A stretch of 64,000 bases of DNA, from assembly GCA_030523725.1 (NCBI GenBank), contig JAUNHV010000003.1, positions 62,001 to 126,000 of the forward strand, in the 5' to 3' direction. The stretch comes from Synergistaceae bacterium (lineage in GTDB: Bacteria > Synergistota > Synergistia > Synergistales > Synergistaceae). The notes under the pieces are model-generated. The model was not told where the DNA came from. It saw only the letters and a program-made list of their open reading frames with translations, and searched no databases. Shown one piece after another: positions 1 to 9,085 of the stretch; position 1 is the first letter of the stretch, and the number at the start of each line of letters is the position of its first letter. The position numbers were made by a program, and so were the translations under genes.

Positions 1-762
1 CTCGATATTACTGACAAGCAGACAGTGGAAAACACCTTGCAAAAGGTCTCACCATCTGTCATAATTCACTGTGCTGCATGGACTGCAGTTGATGCAGCAG
101 AAGATGAGGCTAACAAGCCAAGGGTTTGGGCGGTCAATGTTAGCGGAACGGCAAATTTGGCACGAGTAGCAGCTTCAACCAATGCAAAGATAGTTTACAT
201 CAGTACAGATTATGTGTTTGATGGCAGTGGTAGTGAACCGTGGAAAGCTGATCAACAAAATTTTGCCCCACTCAATGTATATGGGGCTTCAAAGTTAGCT
301 GGAGAAAAAGCAGTGGCATCTGAAACAGACAAATTTTTCATAGTTCGCATTGCTTGGGTATTTGGTAAGAATGGGAATAATTTTATCAAAACTATGCTCA
401 AAATCGCCAGAACTCACGACACTCTTCGTGTAGTATGTGATCAAATTGGGAATCCAACTTACACAGAGGATTTGTCACGTCTCTTGGTCGATATGACACA
501 AACGGAAAAATTTGGTTATTATCACGCAACAAATGAAGGTGAATTTATTTCTTGGGCAGACTTTGCCAAAGAAATTTTTGCCAAGGCTAACTTGACTGCA
601 AAAGTTATTCCAGTAACCACACATGAATACGGGCTGTCAAAAGCTAAACGCCCTTTTAACAGCAGATTAGACAAAAGCAAGCTCACCGCAAACGGATTTA
701 CTCCTTTACCACATTGGAAAGACGCAATAAAAAAATTCATTATGGAAGTAAAAGAGAACTAA
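1..762 (+). CDS. rmlD: dTDP-4-dehydrorhamnose reductase, 5'-truncated by window edge
   Basis: Last enzyme of dTDP-L-rhamnose synthesis: reduces dTDP-4-dehydro-L-rhamnose with NAD(P)H. The reading frame is open from base 1, coding LDITDKQTVENTL, so the apparent GTG start at 25 is internal. The N-terminal GxxGxxG nucleotide-binding loop lies outside the window. STDYVFDGSG and the catalytic YGASK (YxxxK) of extended SDR enzymes are visible. It precedes rmlC by 13 bp in the same direction, a normal rml order. The dTDP-rhamnose made would feed the glycosyltransferases that follow. Confidence 0.93.
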   Translation, partial: LDITDKQTVENTLQKVSPSVIIHCAAWTAVDAAEDEANKPRVWAVNVSGTANLARVAASTNAKIVYISTDYVFDGSGSEPWKADQQNFAPLNVYGASKLAGEKAVASETDKFFIVRIAWVFGKNGNNFIKTMLKIARTHDTLRVVCDQIGNPTYTEDLSRLLVDMTQTEKFGYYHATNEGEFISWADFAKEIFAKANLTAKVIPVTTHEYGLSKAKRPFNSRLDKSKLTANGFTPLPHWKDAIKKFIMEVKEN

Positions 763-775
763 TAAGGAGCAAGGC

Positions 776-1378
776 ATGGCACAGATTAAGGTAACAAAAT
801 GTCCAATAGATGGACTTTATATAATTGAACCTACAGTTCACGGAGACGCAAGAGGTTTTTTCTTTGAAGCATACAACGAGCGAGAAATGGCAGAAGCAGG
901 ACTTGATATGCATTTTGTTCAGGATAATCAGAGTATGTCTAAAAAAGGTGTCTTGCGCGGGCTTCATTTTCAGAAGAAGTTTCCACAAGGAAAACTTGTT
1001 CGTACCCTTTCTGGTCGTGTTTTTGACGTTGCTGTTGATATCAGACACGGTAGCAAGACCTTTGGCAAGTGGTTTGGCATTGAACTCTCAAGCGATAACA
1101 AAAAACAATTTTATATCTCACCAGGCTTTGCGCATGGTTTTATAGTTTTGTCCGACACTGCTGAATTTCTCTATAAAACCACAGATTACTGGCATCCAAA
1201 TGACGAAGGTGGACTTGCCTGGAACGACCCTACAATAGGAATTGAATGGCCAGAAATTGTTGGAACATATACTGGCAGTGCTAGCCACATTGGCTACACC
1301 ATGAAAGATGGTACAGCGCTCATTATGGCTGAGAAAGATGAAAAATGGAATGGATTGTCAAATGGTAATAAGGAGTAG
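776..1378 (+). CDS. rmlC: dTDP-4-dehydrorhamnose 3,5-epimerase
   Basis: Epimerises dTDP-4-dehydro-6-deoxyglucose at C3 and C5, the third step to dTDP-L-rhamnose. The 200-aa cupin has the family landmarks: RGFFFEAYN near residues 26-34, catalytic His64 in LRGLHFQ, SPGFAHGF near 115-122, and Tyr133 in EFLYKTTDYW. Length is slightly above the usual 180-190. The ATG at 776 follows a clear AAGGAGC site. It is co-directional with rmlD, so both probably share a transcript. Confidence 0.94.
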   Translation: MAQIKVTKCPIDGLYIIEPTVHGDARGFFFEAYNEREMAEAGLDMHFVQDNQSMSKKGVLRGLHFQKKFPQGKLVRTLSGRVFDVAVDIRHGSKTFGKWFGIELSSDNKKQFYISPGFAHGFIVLSDTAEFLYKTTDYWHPNDEGGLAWNDPTIGIEWPEIVGTYTGSASHIGYTMKDGTALIMAEKDEKWNGLSNGNKE

Positions 1379-1392
1379 GTTATAGACAGCTG

Positions 1393-2244
1393 ATGAAGAT
1401 AGATGTTGTTTGTCCTTTGTATAAAGCCGAATCGCTTATTGACCAACTTATTGAGGGAATTAAAGGTCAAATTAGCGTAGAACTTTGTCACGTAATTTTT
1501 CCAATCACGCAATCTCAAAACGACGAAGAAGTGATTAGGAAAATCACTGAGGCAGGATTTGAGTATTTTCTGTTAAAAAAAGAAGACTTTTCCCACAGTC
1601 TTACCCGCCAAAAAGCAATGTTTAAGTTTTGCACAAGTGATATTGTTATCTTAATCACACACGATGTAAAATTCATTAAGCAAGATGCTTTTACCAAACT
1701 TGCAGCAGCTATAAAAGATGACATTGTTTTTGCTTACGGACGACAAATTTGCCCCAACAAATCCATTGAGTATTACATTAGGTGCAAGAACTATGGTGAT
1801 GAATCTGCAGTTGTTTCAATGGATGACATCTCTAGCCGCCAGCCCAACGCATTTTTTGCCTCAGATGCTTTTGCCGCTTATAACAGACATGTTTTCGTCA
1901 AACTTGGAGGTTATGGTACAGAAAGTATGCAATTTAACGAAGATACTTTCTATGCAAAAAAAGTTTTAGAGCATGGTTACAAGAAAGCTTATGTTGCGGA
2001 TGCAATAGTGGAACATTGGCATAATTTCACATTAAAGCAGCTTTATAACAGATATTACGAAACAGGAAAATGGATCTCTACACATCCTCATTTTTTAACT
2101 AATAGTGTCACAACTTCAGGTATATCACTTGCATATTACGTGTTTTTGCAAGCATTGAAGGATTTGAATTTCCCTGTTCTATTGACGTTTTTCCCAAACA
2201 TGTTAGCAAGGTATTTGGGCGTGGAAGCAGGAAAAAGAATGTAG
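1393..2244 (+). CDS. Glycosyltransferase family 2 (rhamnosyltransferase-like)
   Basis: A 283-aa GT-A type transferase. The N-terminus MKIDVVCPLYKAESLI is the typical nucleotide-sugar-binding start of GT2 enzymes. A later block, LGGYGTESMQFNEDTFYAKK, resembles the acceptor/ED region of rhamnosyltransferases of O-antigen and rhamnan pathways. It sits 14 bp after rmlC, so use of dTDP-rhamnose is a reasonable inference, but donor and acceptor cannot be read from sequence. It has no signal peptide and is probably cytoplasmic, acting on a lipid-linked intermediate. Confidence 0.8.
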   Translation: MKIDVVCPLYKAESLIDQLIEGIKGQISVELCHVIFPITQSQNDEEVIRKITEAGFEYFLLKKEDFSHSLTRQKAMFKFCTSDIVILITHDVKFIKQDAFTKLAAAIKDDIVFAYGRQICPNKSIEYYIRCKNYGDESAVVSMDDISSRQPNAFFASDAFAAYNRHVFVKLGGYGTESMQFNEDTFYAKKVLEHGYKKAYVADAIVEHWHNFTLKQLYNRYYETGKWISTHPHFLTNSVTTSGISLAYYVFLQALKDLNFPVLLTFFPNMLARYLGVEAGKRM

Positions 2245-2292
2245 TAACATACCCCCCTGCAAATTAACTTGTTAAAAACGAGGAATTTACCA

Positions 2293-3237
2293 ATGCAAGA
2301 CATAAAAGCGAAAATTTCTCTTGTTATGGCAACTTATAATGGAGAAAAGTACATTGTAGAGCAATTAGATTCAATAAAAAACCAAACTCGTTCTGCGGAT
2401 GAGGTAATAATTGCAGATGACTGTTCAACTGATGCAACAGTGGAGATAATTGAAAAATATATTACAGAAAATGATTTATCTTCCTCTTGGCGTTTAGTGG
2501 TTAATCCAGTTAACAAAGGCTGGCAAAAAAACTTTATGGATCTCATTAACATGGCAACAGGAGATATCATTTTTCTATCTGACCAAGATGATATTTGTCT
2601 TCCGAATAAGTTTGAACGGATGACAGATGTTCTTCTACAAACGCCAAATGCAACCTTGCTTGCCTGTTCTCCAGATACCCATTTTGTGAAGAAGCTGCAA
2701 TGGCTTGAGCGTTTGGGGAGTATTGAAGATAGACCTTACGGAAAACATGTACTTGAACAAGTGAAATTTGATAGAATTTGGCCACAATGTTATCGTCCTG
2801 GGTGTTGCTTTTGCTTCAAAAAGGAGATCATTCCAATAGTAACACAGCTTTGGTTTGAAACTTGTCCACACGATTTTCTTATTTGGGGAACAGCTTTAGC
2901 CAAAGGTCAAGTATATATATTGAATGAGCGGTTACATTATTTTCGCAAACATTATGCAAACAACTCTCCAAGTAACGCAAAAAAAATGCAAAAGCGTACC
3001 ATAATCCTAAATTGGTATATTTCTATTGCTAATACGGTTCTTCAGCATAAAAACGAATTAATACTTACCTCGGATATTGTAAAGAAGATTGAAATTCAAC
3101 GTAACTTTTATGCAATGCGAGTTAGTGCAATGACTAACAAAAATATTTTTTTACTCCTTTTTCTTTTAGCAAAGTTACATCTTTATCCGAAATACCTTGT
3201 TTCTTGGGTTGCAGATGTAATTAGCGCATTTAGATAA
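2293..3237 (+). CDS. Glycosyltransferase family 2
   Basis: A 314-aa GT2 enzyme. KISLVMATYNGEKYIVEQLD near residue 7, ADDCSTDAT, and SDQDDICLPNKF (the DxD-type metal/donor site) are all present. This arrangement resembles RgpB-like alpha-1,3-rhamnosyltransferases of cell-wall rhamnan synthesis. The frame is open from a TTG at 2269, but the ATG at 2293 is preferred because GAGG lies at a sensible distance upstream. It is probably co-transcribed with the preceding GT2 and the rml genes. Sugar specificity is inferred from context only. Confidence 0.78.
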   Translation: MQDIKAKISLVMATYNGEKYIVEQLDSIKNQTRSADEVIIADDCSTDATVEIIEKYITENDLSSSWRLVVNPVNKGWQKNFMDLINMATGDIIFLSDQDDICLPNKFERMTDVLLQTPNATLLACSPDTHFVKKLQWLERLGSIEDRPYGKHVLEQVKFDRIWPQCYRPGCCFCFKKEIIPIVTQLWFETCPHDFLIWGTALAKGQVYILNERLHYFRKHYANNSPSNAKKMQKRTIILNWYISIANTVLQHKNELILTSDIVKKIEIQRNFYAMRVSAMTNKNIFLLLFLLAKLHLYPKYLVSWVADVISAFR

Positions 3238-3257
3238 TGTGGAAAGGTTAGTTTACA

Positions 3258-3920
3258 ATGCAATTATTAAAAATAATTCTTCAAGAAATGAGAAATATTT
3301 TGAAAACTAAAATTCTCCGTTTTAAGTGGCGAAAACGGAACAAGCATAATATGACAGAAGTTAAGAACACAGCCAAAGAAAAATTTATTCCTGAAAATGT
3401 ATCTGTTGGCCACCACACATATGGAGAGCTTTTTGTTTTAACAAGTAATTATGGTGCAAAGCTTAAGATTGGAAACTTTTGCTCCATTGCACCTAATGTT
3501 ACCTTTGTTCCAATTGCAGATCATCCAACTAACCATATCTCCACGTATCCATTTAAGGTAAAGATAATGGGAAAAGAGTGTGAGGCTATTTCAAAGGGTG
3601 ACATTGTTGTTAATGATGATGTTTGGATTGGTGCAGGAGCTACAATTTTATCTGGTGTCACCATCGGGCAAGGAGCTATTGTCTCTGCGGGTTCTGTTGT
3701 AACAAAAGACATTCCGCCCTATGCAATCGTTGCTGGTGTTCCTGCTCATGTTATAAAATATCGTTTCGACGAGCAAACTATACAAAGGTTGCTTCAAATA
3801 GATTTCTCTGCACTCGATGAAAATTTGATTCGTGAACATATGGACGACCTTTATGCCCCTGTAACAAACAAAACAGATTTATCATGGTTGCCACAGAAAG
3901 CAACAATGTGGAAAAATTAG
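3258..3920 (+). CDS. Hexapeptide-repeat acetyltransferase (CatB/XAT type)
   Basis: A 220-aa left-handed beta-helix acyltransferase. [14 protein letters not shown] begins the helix and [10 protein letters not shown] carries the His expected to be the catalytic base of xenobiotic/CatB-type acetyltransferases. Hexapeptide repeats run through [20 protein letters not shown] to [13 protein letters not shown]. It probably O- or N-acetylates a sugar of the glycan made by this cluster, since antibiotic-resistance members of the family look similar but normally are not found in rml loci. The N-terminal 45 residues are basic and poorly conserved. Confidence 0.78.
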   Translation: MQLLKIILQEMRNILKTKILRFKWRKRNKHNMTEVKNTAKEKFIPENVSVGHHTYGELFVLTSNYGAKLKIGNFCSIAPNVTFVPIADHPTNHISTYPFKVKIMGKECEAISKGDIVVNDDVWIGAGATILSGVTIGQGAIVSAGSVVTKDIPPYAIVAGVPAHVIKYRFDEQTIQRLLQIDFSALDENLIREHMDDLYAPVTNKTDLSWLPQKATMWKN

Positions 3921-3955
3921 AGAACATTTTCTAAAACATACTAAAAATTATTACC

Positions 3956-5971
3956 ATGCTAAAAAAAATTTTTCATTTTTTTACAGATAATTACCAAAGT
4001 AAAAATCTTAAAGAACTAAAAGAAATGGTTAAGCATTACGATGTCATTTCTTTCGATGTCTTTGACACTTTAATCAAACGAGATATTCCACAACCCAAAG
4101 ATATGTATACCCTATTAGAACGTGAATTTGCAATTAAAAATTTTGCTAAAATGAGGGCTGAGGCAGAAAACCAGGCATATAGGAAAAGTGCAAATGCTGA
4201 GGTATCACTTGATGAAATCTATAGTTGCTTTGAAAAATGTAATTTTGATACACAGCTTGTTAAGGACAGGGAAAGACAACTAGAAATAGCCTTAGCCTGT
4301 CCAAATTTATTAATCCTAGGCATATACAATTACAGCATAGCAAACAAGACTGTTATATTAGTTTCTGACATGTATCTTGACAAGCAAACTATAGAAGCAA
4401 TGCTTCAAAAATGTGGAATTGTCGGATACCAAAAATTATACCTATCCAGTGAAATTGGCAAGCGAAAAAGTAATGGTGATCTATATGAATTCGTTTTGCA
4501 GGATCTTGCTCCTATTCATGATCAGAAAATTTTACACATTGGGAATTCATTCAAAGATGACTTTTGGATGGCAAAAAAAAGTGGAATTGATGCGGTAAAG
4601 ATTTCAACATTTTATGAACGCACGCAAAAGCATTACAGCTATTCGCATTGCAGTGATAAATTTTGTGCCAGTCTACTTAATACTTTTTTAAATAATCACA
4701 CAAACGGGAAAAATGAATGGCAATCTTTTGGATATGAAAGGTTGGGTTCCCTCCTTTATGGCTTCAGTGTATGGTTATTGCGTGAAATGAAGGCTGCAAA
4801 GATTGACCGTGTATTGTTTTGTTCCAGAGATGGATATATTATTCGCCAGGCATACCAGGCGCTTGGTTATGATAAGATTATTCCTTCAAGGTATTTTGAG
4901 GTATCAAGAAGAAGCTTGCGTGTTCCATTATTTCATCAGAACATGTCAATTGAGGATGTAGTAAATTTACTTGAATATTCTCCTCTATATAAAACAATGA
5001 CACAAATTTTTGATAATCTTGGGTTACGCGCTGATGACTATGAGGATATCATCCCACAATATGGATTTGATAAAACTACACCAATAAAGATGACTTCCCT
5101 AGTACATGATAATAGATTTAAAAAATTGTATCGTCACATTGAGAACGATGTTGTTAAAAATGCAGAAGAAGAAAGGCTTGCCTTGATTCATTACCTACAA
5201 CAAGTAGATTTTACAAATTCCCGTGTCGCTATAGTTGATATTGGTTGGGGTGGGTCAATTCAGAAGTATCTGTGCCAGACTATGGAAATGCTTAATGTTA
5301 AACACAATATTTGGGGCTACTATGTTGCTTTGGACAAACGAGCCAAGGTAGTTTTAAGAGAAAAAAAATATAGAGCTAAAGGATATTTAATTGATCACAG
5401 AGCATTTCCTCAAACGAAAATGACCTTACGTCCCCTATGTGTATTTTTGGAGCTATTCTTTCTTCATCTAGCTGGTTCAGTGAGACGATATCATTACGTT
5501 GAAGGAAAAACTGCTGTTGAATATTATCCAAGTGAGTATGTTGTAAGCGATACTATATATCCTGAATTGAAATATATTAGCGATATACAGGACTCGGCAA
5601 TTAAGTTTGTAAGAGATTTTGCAATTTCACCACTAGCAACTTTTGTTGGTGTTGATAAAAATGTAATGTTCACGAATTTGTGTAACGCAGCTTCTAAACC
5701 TAGTATACACGATGTAAATATGTTCTATCATTTTTATGCTTTAGATGGTGATGTTATAAAGTATTTTGCTGATGCTAAGTCTTTTTGGTACTACGTGTTT
5801 CACCCACGGCAATTAAAAAAAGACTTTTTGCTATCCGCATGGAAAACGGGTTTTTTGAAGAGATTAATTTGGTTACCACTACCTTACACTTCTATTTGTG
5901 ATATGTTTTTCAAGTTGCAATACAGATACTCAGTTGATAAAAAAGAGAGCAGCAATACTAACAAAGGTTAG
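3956..5971 (+). CDS. Large HAD-superfamily protein of polysaccharide loci (COG5610-like)
   Basis: A 671-aa protein with an N-terminal haloacid-dehalogenase-like domain. ISFDVFDTLI (nucleophile Asp34) is motif I, VSDMYLD is motif II, and HIGNSFKDDFWMAKKSG is motif IV. A second conserved part contains VLFCSRDGYIIRQAY and AIVDIGWGGSIQKYL, seen in large HAD proteins encoded among glycosyltransferases. The substrate is unknown; a glycan-phosphate or lipid-linked phosphate is conceivable. Base composition is somewhat more AT-rich than the biosynthetic genes nearby, as often in surface-glycan loci. Its stop codon lies inside the following terminator hairpin. Confidence 0.72.
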   Translation: MLKKIFHFFTDNYQSKNLKELKEMVKHYDVISFDVFDTLIKRDIPQPKDMYTLLEREFAIKNFAKMRAEAENQAYRKSANAEVSLDEIYSCFEKCNFDTQLVKDRERQLEIALACPNLLILGIYNYSIANKTVILVSDMYLDKQTIEAMLQKCGIVGYQKLYLSSEIGKRKSNGDLYEFVLQDLAPIHDQKILHIGNSFKDDFWMAKKSGIDAVKISTFYERTQKHYSYSHCSDKFCASLLNTFLNNHTNGKNEWQSFGYERLGSLLYGFSVWLLREMKAAKIDRVLFCSRDGYIIRQAYQALGYDKIIPSRYFEVSRRSLRVPLFHQNMSIEDVVNLLEYSPLYKTMTQIFDNLGLRADDYEDIIPQYGFDKTTPIKMTSLVHDNRFKKLYRHIENDVVKNAEEERLALIHYLQQVDFTNSRVAIVDIGWGGSIQKYLCQTMEMLNVKHNIWGYYVALDKRAKVVLREKKYRAKGYLIDHRAFPQTKMTLRPLCVFLELFFLHLAGSVRRYHYVEGKTAVEYYPSEYVVSDTIYPELKYISDIQDSAIKFVRDFAISPLATFVGVDKNVMFTNLCNAASKPSIHDVNMFYHFYALDGDVIKYFADAKSFWYYVFHPRQLKKDFLLSAWKTGFLKRLIWLPLPYTSICDMFFKLQYRYSVDKKESSNTNKG

Positions 5972-5983
5972 TATTGCTGCTCT
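5946..5983. terminator. Bidirectional intrinsic terminator, 17-bp perfect stem
   Basis: A perfect 17-bp inverted repeat (5946-5962 with 5967-5983) encloses the 4-nt loop AAAG. Six A residues at 5939-5944 give a good U-tract for leftward transcription from the hydrolase gene. The rightward side has a weaker T-rich tail. The stop codon of the HAD gene (5969-5971) is in the right arm. Confidence 0.85.
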
Positions 5984-6030
5984 TAGTTTATAAATACGAA
6001 AATTGTATGACTCTTGAGCATTCCACAAAT

Positions 6031-6546
6031 TTAACATCTCTTAATGTGGCAGACTTCCATTGCCTGTAATGCTCGCTCGTGGCTTTCGGGAGTAACGCCA
6101 GCTGAGCAGGATGCATTAGCAAAAATTGGAGTGTTTGGCATGAAAGTTTTTGCTATCAATGCGTTTGCCATAACACAAATGTCAGTGCAGAGTCCAAGCA
6201 ATTCAATGCTTTCTACCTTTTCCTTTTGGTTTAGCTTTTGTAATTTTTTGCCAAGTTCCATGCTACCGAAAGTTTCCTTTTCAAGAGCTGGTTCATCTGC
6301 GTGGGTTAAGAGCTCTGGCAAGATTTGCCAGCCTTTCGTTCCTTTAATGCAATGTGGCACGGGTAAATTTTTACCTTCTTCTGTTTGCAAATAATCTGCT
6401 CCATGTGTGTCTTGAGTAAAAATCTTGTAACCATCAAAATATTTCACACGTTCCAAAACTCTTGGCACTATTGCTACTGCTTCCTTTGTTCCAAGAGAAC
6501 CATCGATAAAATCATGCTGCATATCAACAATAATTAGGACTTTCAT
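6031..6546 (-). CDS. Cysteine hydrolase of the isochorismatase family, nicotinamidase-like
   Basis: A 171-aa isochorismatase-fold hydrolase. The Asp-Lys-Cys triad is visible as Asp8 (LIIVDMQHDF), Lys90 (ALEKETFGS) and Cys124 (GLCTDICVMANA). QDTHGADYL resembles the metal-binding DxH of nicotinamidases, and HCIKGTKGWQI is also typical. Nicotinamide deamidation for NAD salvage is therefore plausible, and pncB lies at 25457. Other amide substrates are possible, and the gene is shorter than E. coli PncA. It is a single-gene leftward unit ending at the hairpin 5946-5983. Confidence 0.75.
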   Translation of the reverse strand: MKVLIIVDMQHDFIDGSLGTKEAVAIVPRVLERVKYFDGYKIFTQDTHGADYLQTEEGKNLPVPHCIKGTKGWQILPELLTHADEPALEKETFGSMELGKKLQKLNQKEKVESIELLGLCTDICVMANALIAKTFMPNTPIFANASCSAGVTPESHERALQAMEVCHIKRC

Positions 6547-6610
6547 TTTTTAAACCTCAAAATATGGAAATTCGTGATGTTCACTTTTGTTCAAACTTGC
6601 CACAGATTAT

Positions 6611-6638
6611 ATTTTATTTGTTTTTAGGCCCATGTCAA
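6611..6638 (-). promoter_or_regulatory. Leftward promoter of the cysteine hydrolase gene
   Basis: On the minus strand, TTGACA (6638-6633) is followed by a 16-bp spacer and TAAAAT (6616-6611). The match is close to the vegetative sigma consensus. It lies about 65 bp upstream of the start at 6546. Confidence 0.6.
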
Positions 6639-6640
6639 TT

Positions 6641-6669
6641 TTGTACCTTTTTTTCTCTTTTGTGATAAA
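6641..6669 (+). promoter_or_regulatory. Rightward promoter of pyrC
   Basis: TTGTAC (6641-6646), a 17-bp spacer and GATAAA (6664-6669) with an upstream TG that makes an extended -10. The -35 is only 2 bp from the -35 of the divergent promoter. The ATG at 6684 would leave a leader of just a few bases. Confidence 0.5.
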
Positions 6670-6683
6670 ATTTAGTAAATAAA

Positions 6684-7811
6684 ATGCATCAGACGGTAAA
6701 TTTCATGGGACAAAATTTGACTGAAAATAATAAAATATTAAGATGCCCAACATTTGTTGATGTCCACGTTCATCTTCGTGAACCTGGCTTTTGCTACAAG
6801 GAGACAATAGCAACGGGAACAGCCGCAGCAAAAGCAGGCGGATACGGAATGGTTTTTGCTATGCCAAATCTTGACCCTGTACCAGATTCATTGGCACATT
6901 TGCAGATTGAGTTGGATGCTATAAGGCGTGACGCTGTGATTCCTGTTCTCCCATACGGGGCAATAACAGTTGGCCAAAAGGGAGAAAAAATCGCAGACCT
7001 TGAAGATATGGCTCCATATGTTTGTGCATTTAGCGACGATGGTCACGGTGTGCAAAATGACGAAGTTATGAGAGAAGCAATGACAAGAGCAAAAGAGCTC
7101 AACCGTGTTATCGTTGCACATTGCGAGGTAAATTCACTTCTCAATGGTGGTTACATTCACGACGGAGAATATGCAAAGCGACACGATCATCGTGGAATTT
7201 GTTCTGAAAGCGAATGGAGACAGGTCGAGCGTGACATCGCCCTCGTAGAAGAAACTGGTTGCTCTTATCATGTTTGTCATGTTTCAACAAAAGAAACCGT
7301 CGAGCTAATTCGTAAAGCAAAAAAACGTGGACTTGATGTAACGTGTGAAACAACACCACATTATCTTTTGCTTACGGAAGATGATTTAGAGGAAGACGGA
7401 CGTTTTAAGATGAATCCACCTGTTCGCACAAAAGAAGACAGACAAGCTCTTATCGAGGGTATAATTGATGGAACAATAGACATGATAGCAACAGACCATG
7501 CGCCACACACAGCAGAGGAAAAATCACGCGGACTAGAAAAAAGCCCGATGGGAATTGTTGGGCTAGAAACCGCTTTCCCATTACTTTATACATATTTTGT
7601 TCGTCGTGGAGTGATAACCTTAAACAAGCTGTTTTGGCTTATGGCTTGGTCACCACGTAAAAGATTCGGCTTGCCTCAATGTGACGAAACAAAAGATTTT
7701 TGTCTTTGGGACATTTCAACACCATATAAAATTAACCCTGACAACTTCAAATCAAAGGGGCACTCCACTCCATTTGAGGGCTGGGAAGTGTATGGGAAAT
7801 TAACAGGATAA
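6684..7811 (+). CDS. pyrC: Dihydroorotase
   Basis: Interconverts N-carbamoyl-aspartate and dihydroorotate in pyrimidine synthesis. The 375-aa protein has the metal-binding HxH (His28, His30) in VDVHVHLREPG, followed by GTAAAKAGGYG, AHCEVNSLL, CHVSTKETVELI and ATDHAPHTAEEK with the metal-site Asp. Only about 20 residues precede the HxH block, so most of the N-terminal beta-sandwich segment of class I enzymes (about 425 aa) is missing. No clear ribosome site precedes ATG 6684 or the alternative ATG 6705. It is followed closely by proA. Confidence 0.93.
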   Translation: MHQTVNFMGQNLTENNKILRCPTFVDVHVHLREPGFCYKETIATGTAAAKAGGYGMVFAMPNLDPVPDSLAHLQIELDAIRRDAVIPVLPYGAITVGQKGEKIADLEDMAPYVCAFSDDGHGVQNDEVMREAMTRAKELNRVIVAHCEVNSLLNGGYIHDGEYAKRHDHRGICSESEWRQVERDIALVEETGCSYHVCHVSTKETVELIRKAKKRGLDVTCETTPHYLLLTEDDLEEDGRFKMNPPVRTKEDRQALIEGIIDGTIDMIATDHAPHTAEEKSRGLEKSPMGIVGLETAFPLLYTYFVRRGVITLNKLFWLMAWSPRKRFGLPQCDETKDFCLWDISTPYKINPDNFKSKGHSTPFEGWEVYGKLTG

Positions 7812-7822
7812 GGGGAAATGAA

Positions 7823-9085
7823 ATGTTAAATTTAGAACAGTTAGGGCAAAATGCAGTTAAAGCAAAAATAAAACTGGCAACTCTTACAACAGAGCAAAAG
7901 AATAAAGCTCTCTGTCACATTGCGGAGTCACTTGAAAAATATTCTGCCTCTATTATTGAAGCAAACAAGATAGATTGCAAAAATGGAAAAGAAAAGGGAA
8001 TGTCTGCCGCATTTTTAGACAGGCTCTCATTGAATGAAGATCGTATTCATTCTTTTGCGGAAGGTATGAGAGCAGTTGCTACCTTGCCAGATCCTGTTGG
8101 TAGAATTTTGGAAGAAATCACACGTCCCAATGAGCTTTTTTTGCAAAAAATTGCTGTGCCAATTGGTGTTATTGGCATAATTTTTGAAGCAAGACCAAAT
8201 GTCACGGCAGACGCTTTTGCTCTGTGTTTCAAGAGCGGAAATGCCGTTATTCTTCGTGGTGGGAGTGACGCAATAAACTCAAACACAGCAATCTGCAATG
8301 TTATGCGTAATGCATTAAGTGAATTGTCTCTTCCTGCTGACGCAGTTCAGCTCGTTGAGGATACATCACATGAAAGTGCTAAAGAGCTTATGAGACTCAA
8401 AAAATATGTAGACCTCATAATTCCACGTGGAGGTAAACGTCTTATTCAAAGCGTGGTTGAAAATGCAACTGTCCCTGTAATAGAAACAGGAGCAGGTACG
8501 TGCCACATTTATGTTGATAAGGATGCAAATCTTGACATGGCAACGGATATTGTTTTTTGGGCAAAAACAAGTCGCCCATCCGTTTGCAACGCAGCTGAAT
8601 GTTTGCTAGTGCATAAGGACATTGCAGCCGTCGCATTGCCACAAATTGCCACAAAATTACAAGAAAAAAATGTTGAATTACGTTGTGACGATACGTCGTA
8701 TAAAATTTTATTAGGCAAAATTTCAAAGCAGAATTTGACACACGCAGCCGATGACGACTGGGGCATGGAATACAATGACTACATTTTAGCTGTCAAGGTA
8801 GTAAACACTATGGACGAAGCAATAGATCACATCAGAAACTTTGGCACAGGTCACAGCGAATGTATTGTGACAGACAGCAAAGAGACGGCTGAAGAATTTT
8901 TAACGCAGGTGGATGCTGCTGCTGTCTACCATAATGCTTCAACTCGCTTCACAGATGGTGGCGAATTTGGAATGGGTGCAGAAATTGGCATTTCAACACA
9001 AAAATTACATGCTCGTGGTCCTCTTGGGCTCCGCGAATTAACAAGCATGAAATATAAAATTTATGGAAAAGGACAATTAAGATGA
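7823..9085 (+). CDS. proA: Gamma-glutamyl phosphate reductase
   Basis: Reduces gamma-glutamyl phosphate to glutamate semialdehyde in proline synthesis. The 420-aa length is standard. The aldehyde-dehydrogenase-fold signatures include GVIGIIFEARPNVTADAFAL, KSGNAVILRGGSDA, and KTSRPSVCNAAECLLVH carrying the catalytic Cys. ATG 7823 follows an AGGGGAAA site 11 bp after pyrC. Its last 4 bases overlap the proC start (ATGA). proB, the kinase partner, is not in the window. Confidence 0.96.
   Translation: MLNLEQLGQNAVKAKIKLATLTTEQKNKALCHIAESLEKYSASIIEANKIDCKNGKEKGMSAAFLDRLSLNEDRIHSFAEGMRAVATLPDPVGRILEEITRPNELFLQKIAVPIGVIGIIFEARPNVTADAFALCFKSGNAVILRGGSDAINSNTAICNVMRNALSELSLPADAVQLVEDTSHESAKELMRLKKYVDLIIPRGGKRLIQSVVENATVPVIETGAGTCHIYVDKDANLDMATDIVFWAKTSRPSVCNAAECLLVHKDIAAVALPQIATKLQEKNVELRCDDTSYKILLGKISKQNLTHAADDDWGMEYNDYILAVKVVNTMDEAIDHIRNFGTGHSECIVTDSKETAEEFLTQVDAAAVYHNASTRFTDGGEFGMGAEIGISTQKLHARGPLGLRELTSMKYKIYGKGQLR

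Noticed and set aside
3258-3920. Antibiotic-resistance acetyltransferase (CatB/Vat)
   Set aside because: The family fits, but the setting among rhamnose and glycosyltransferase genes favours a glycan acetyltransferase.
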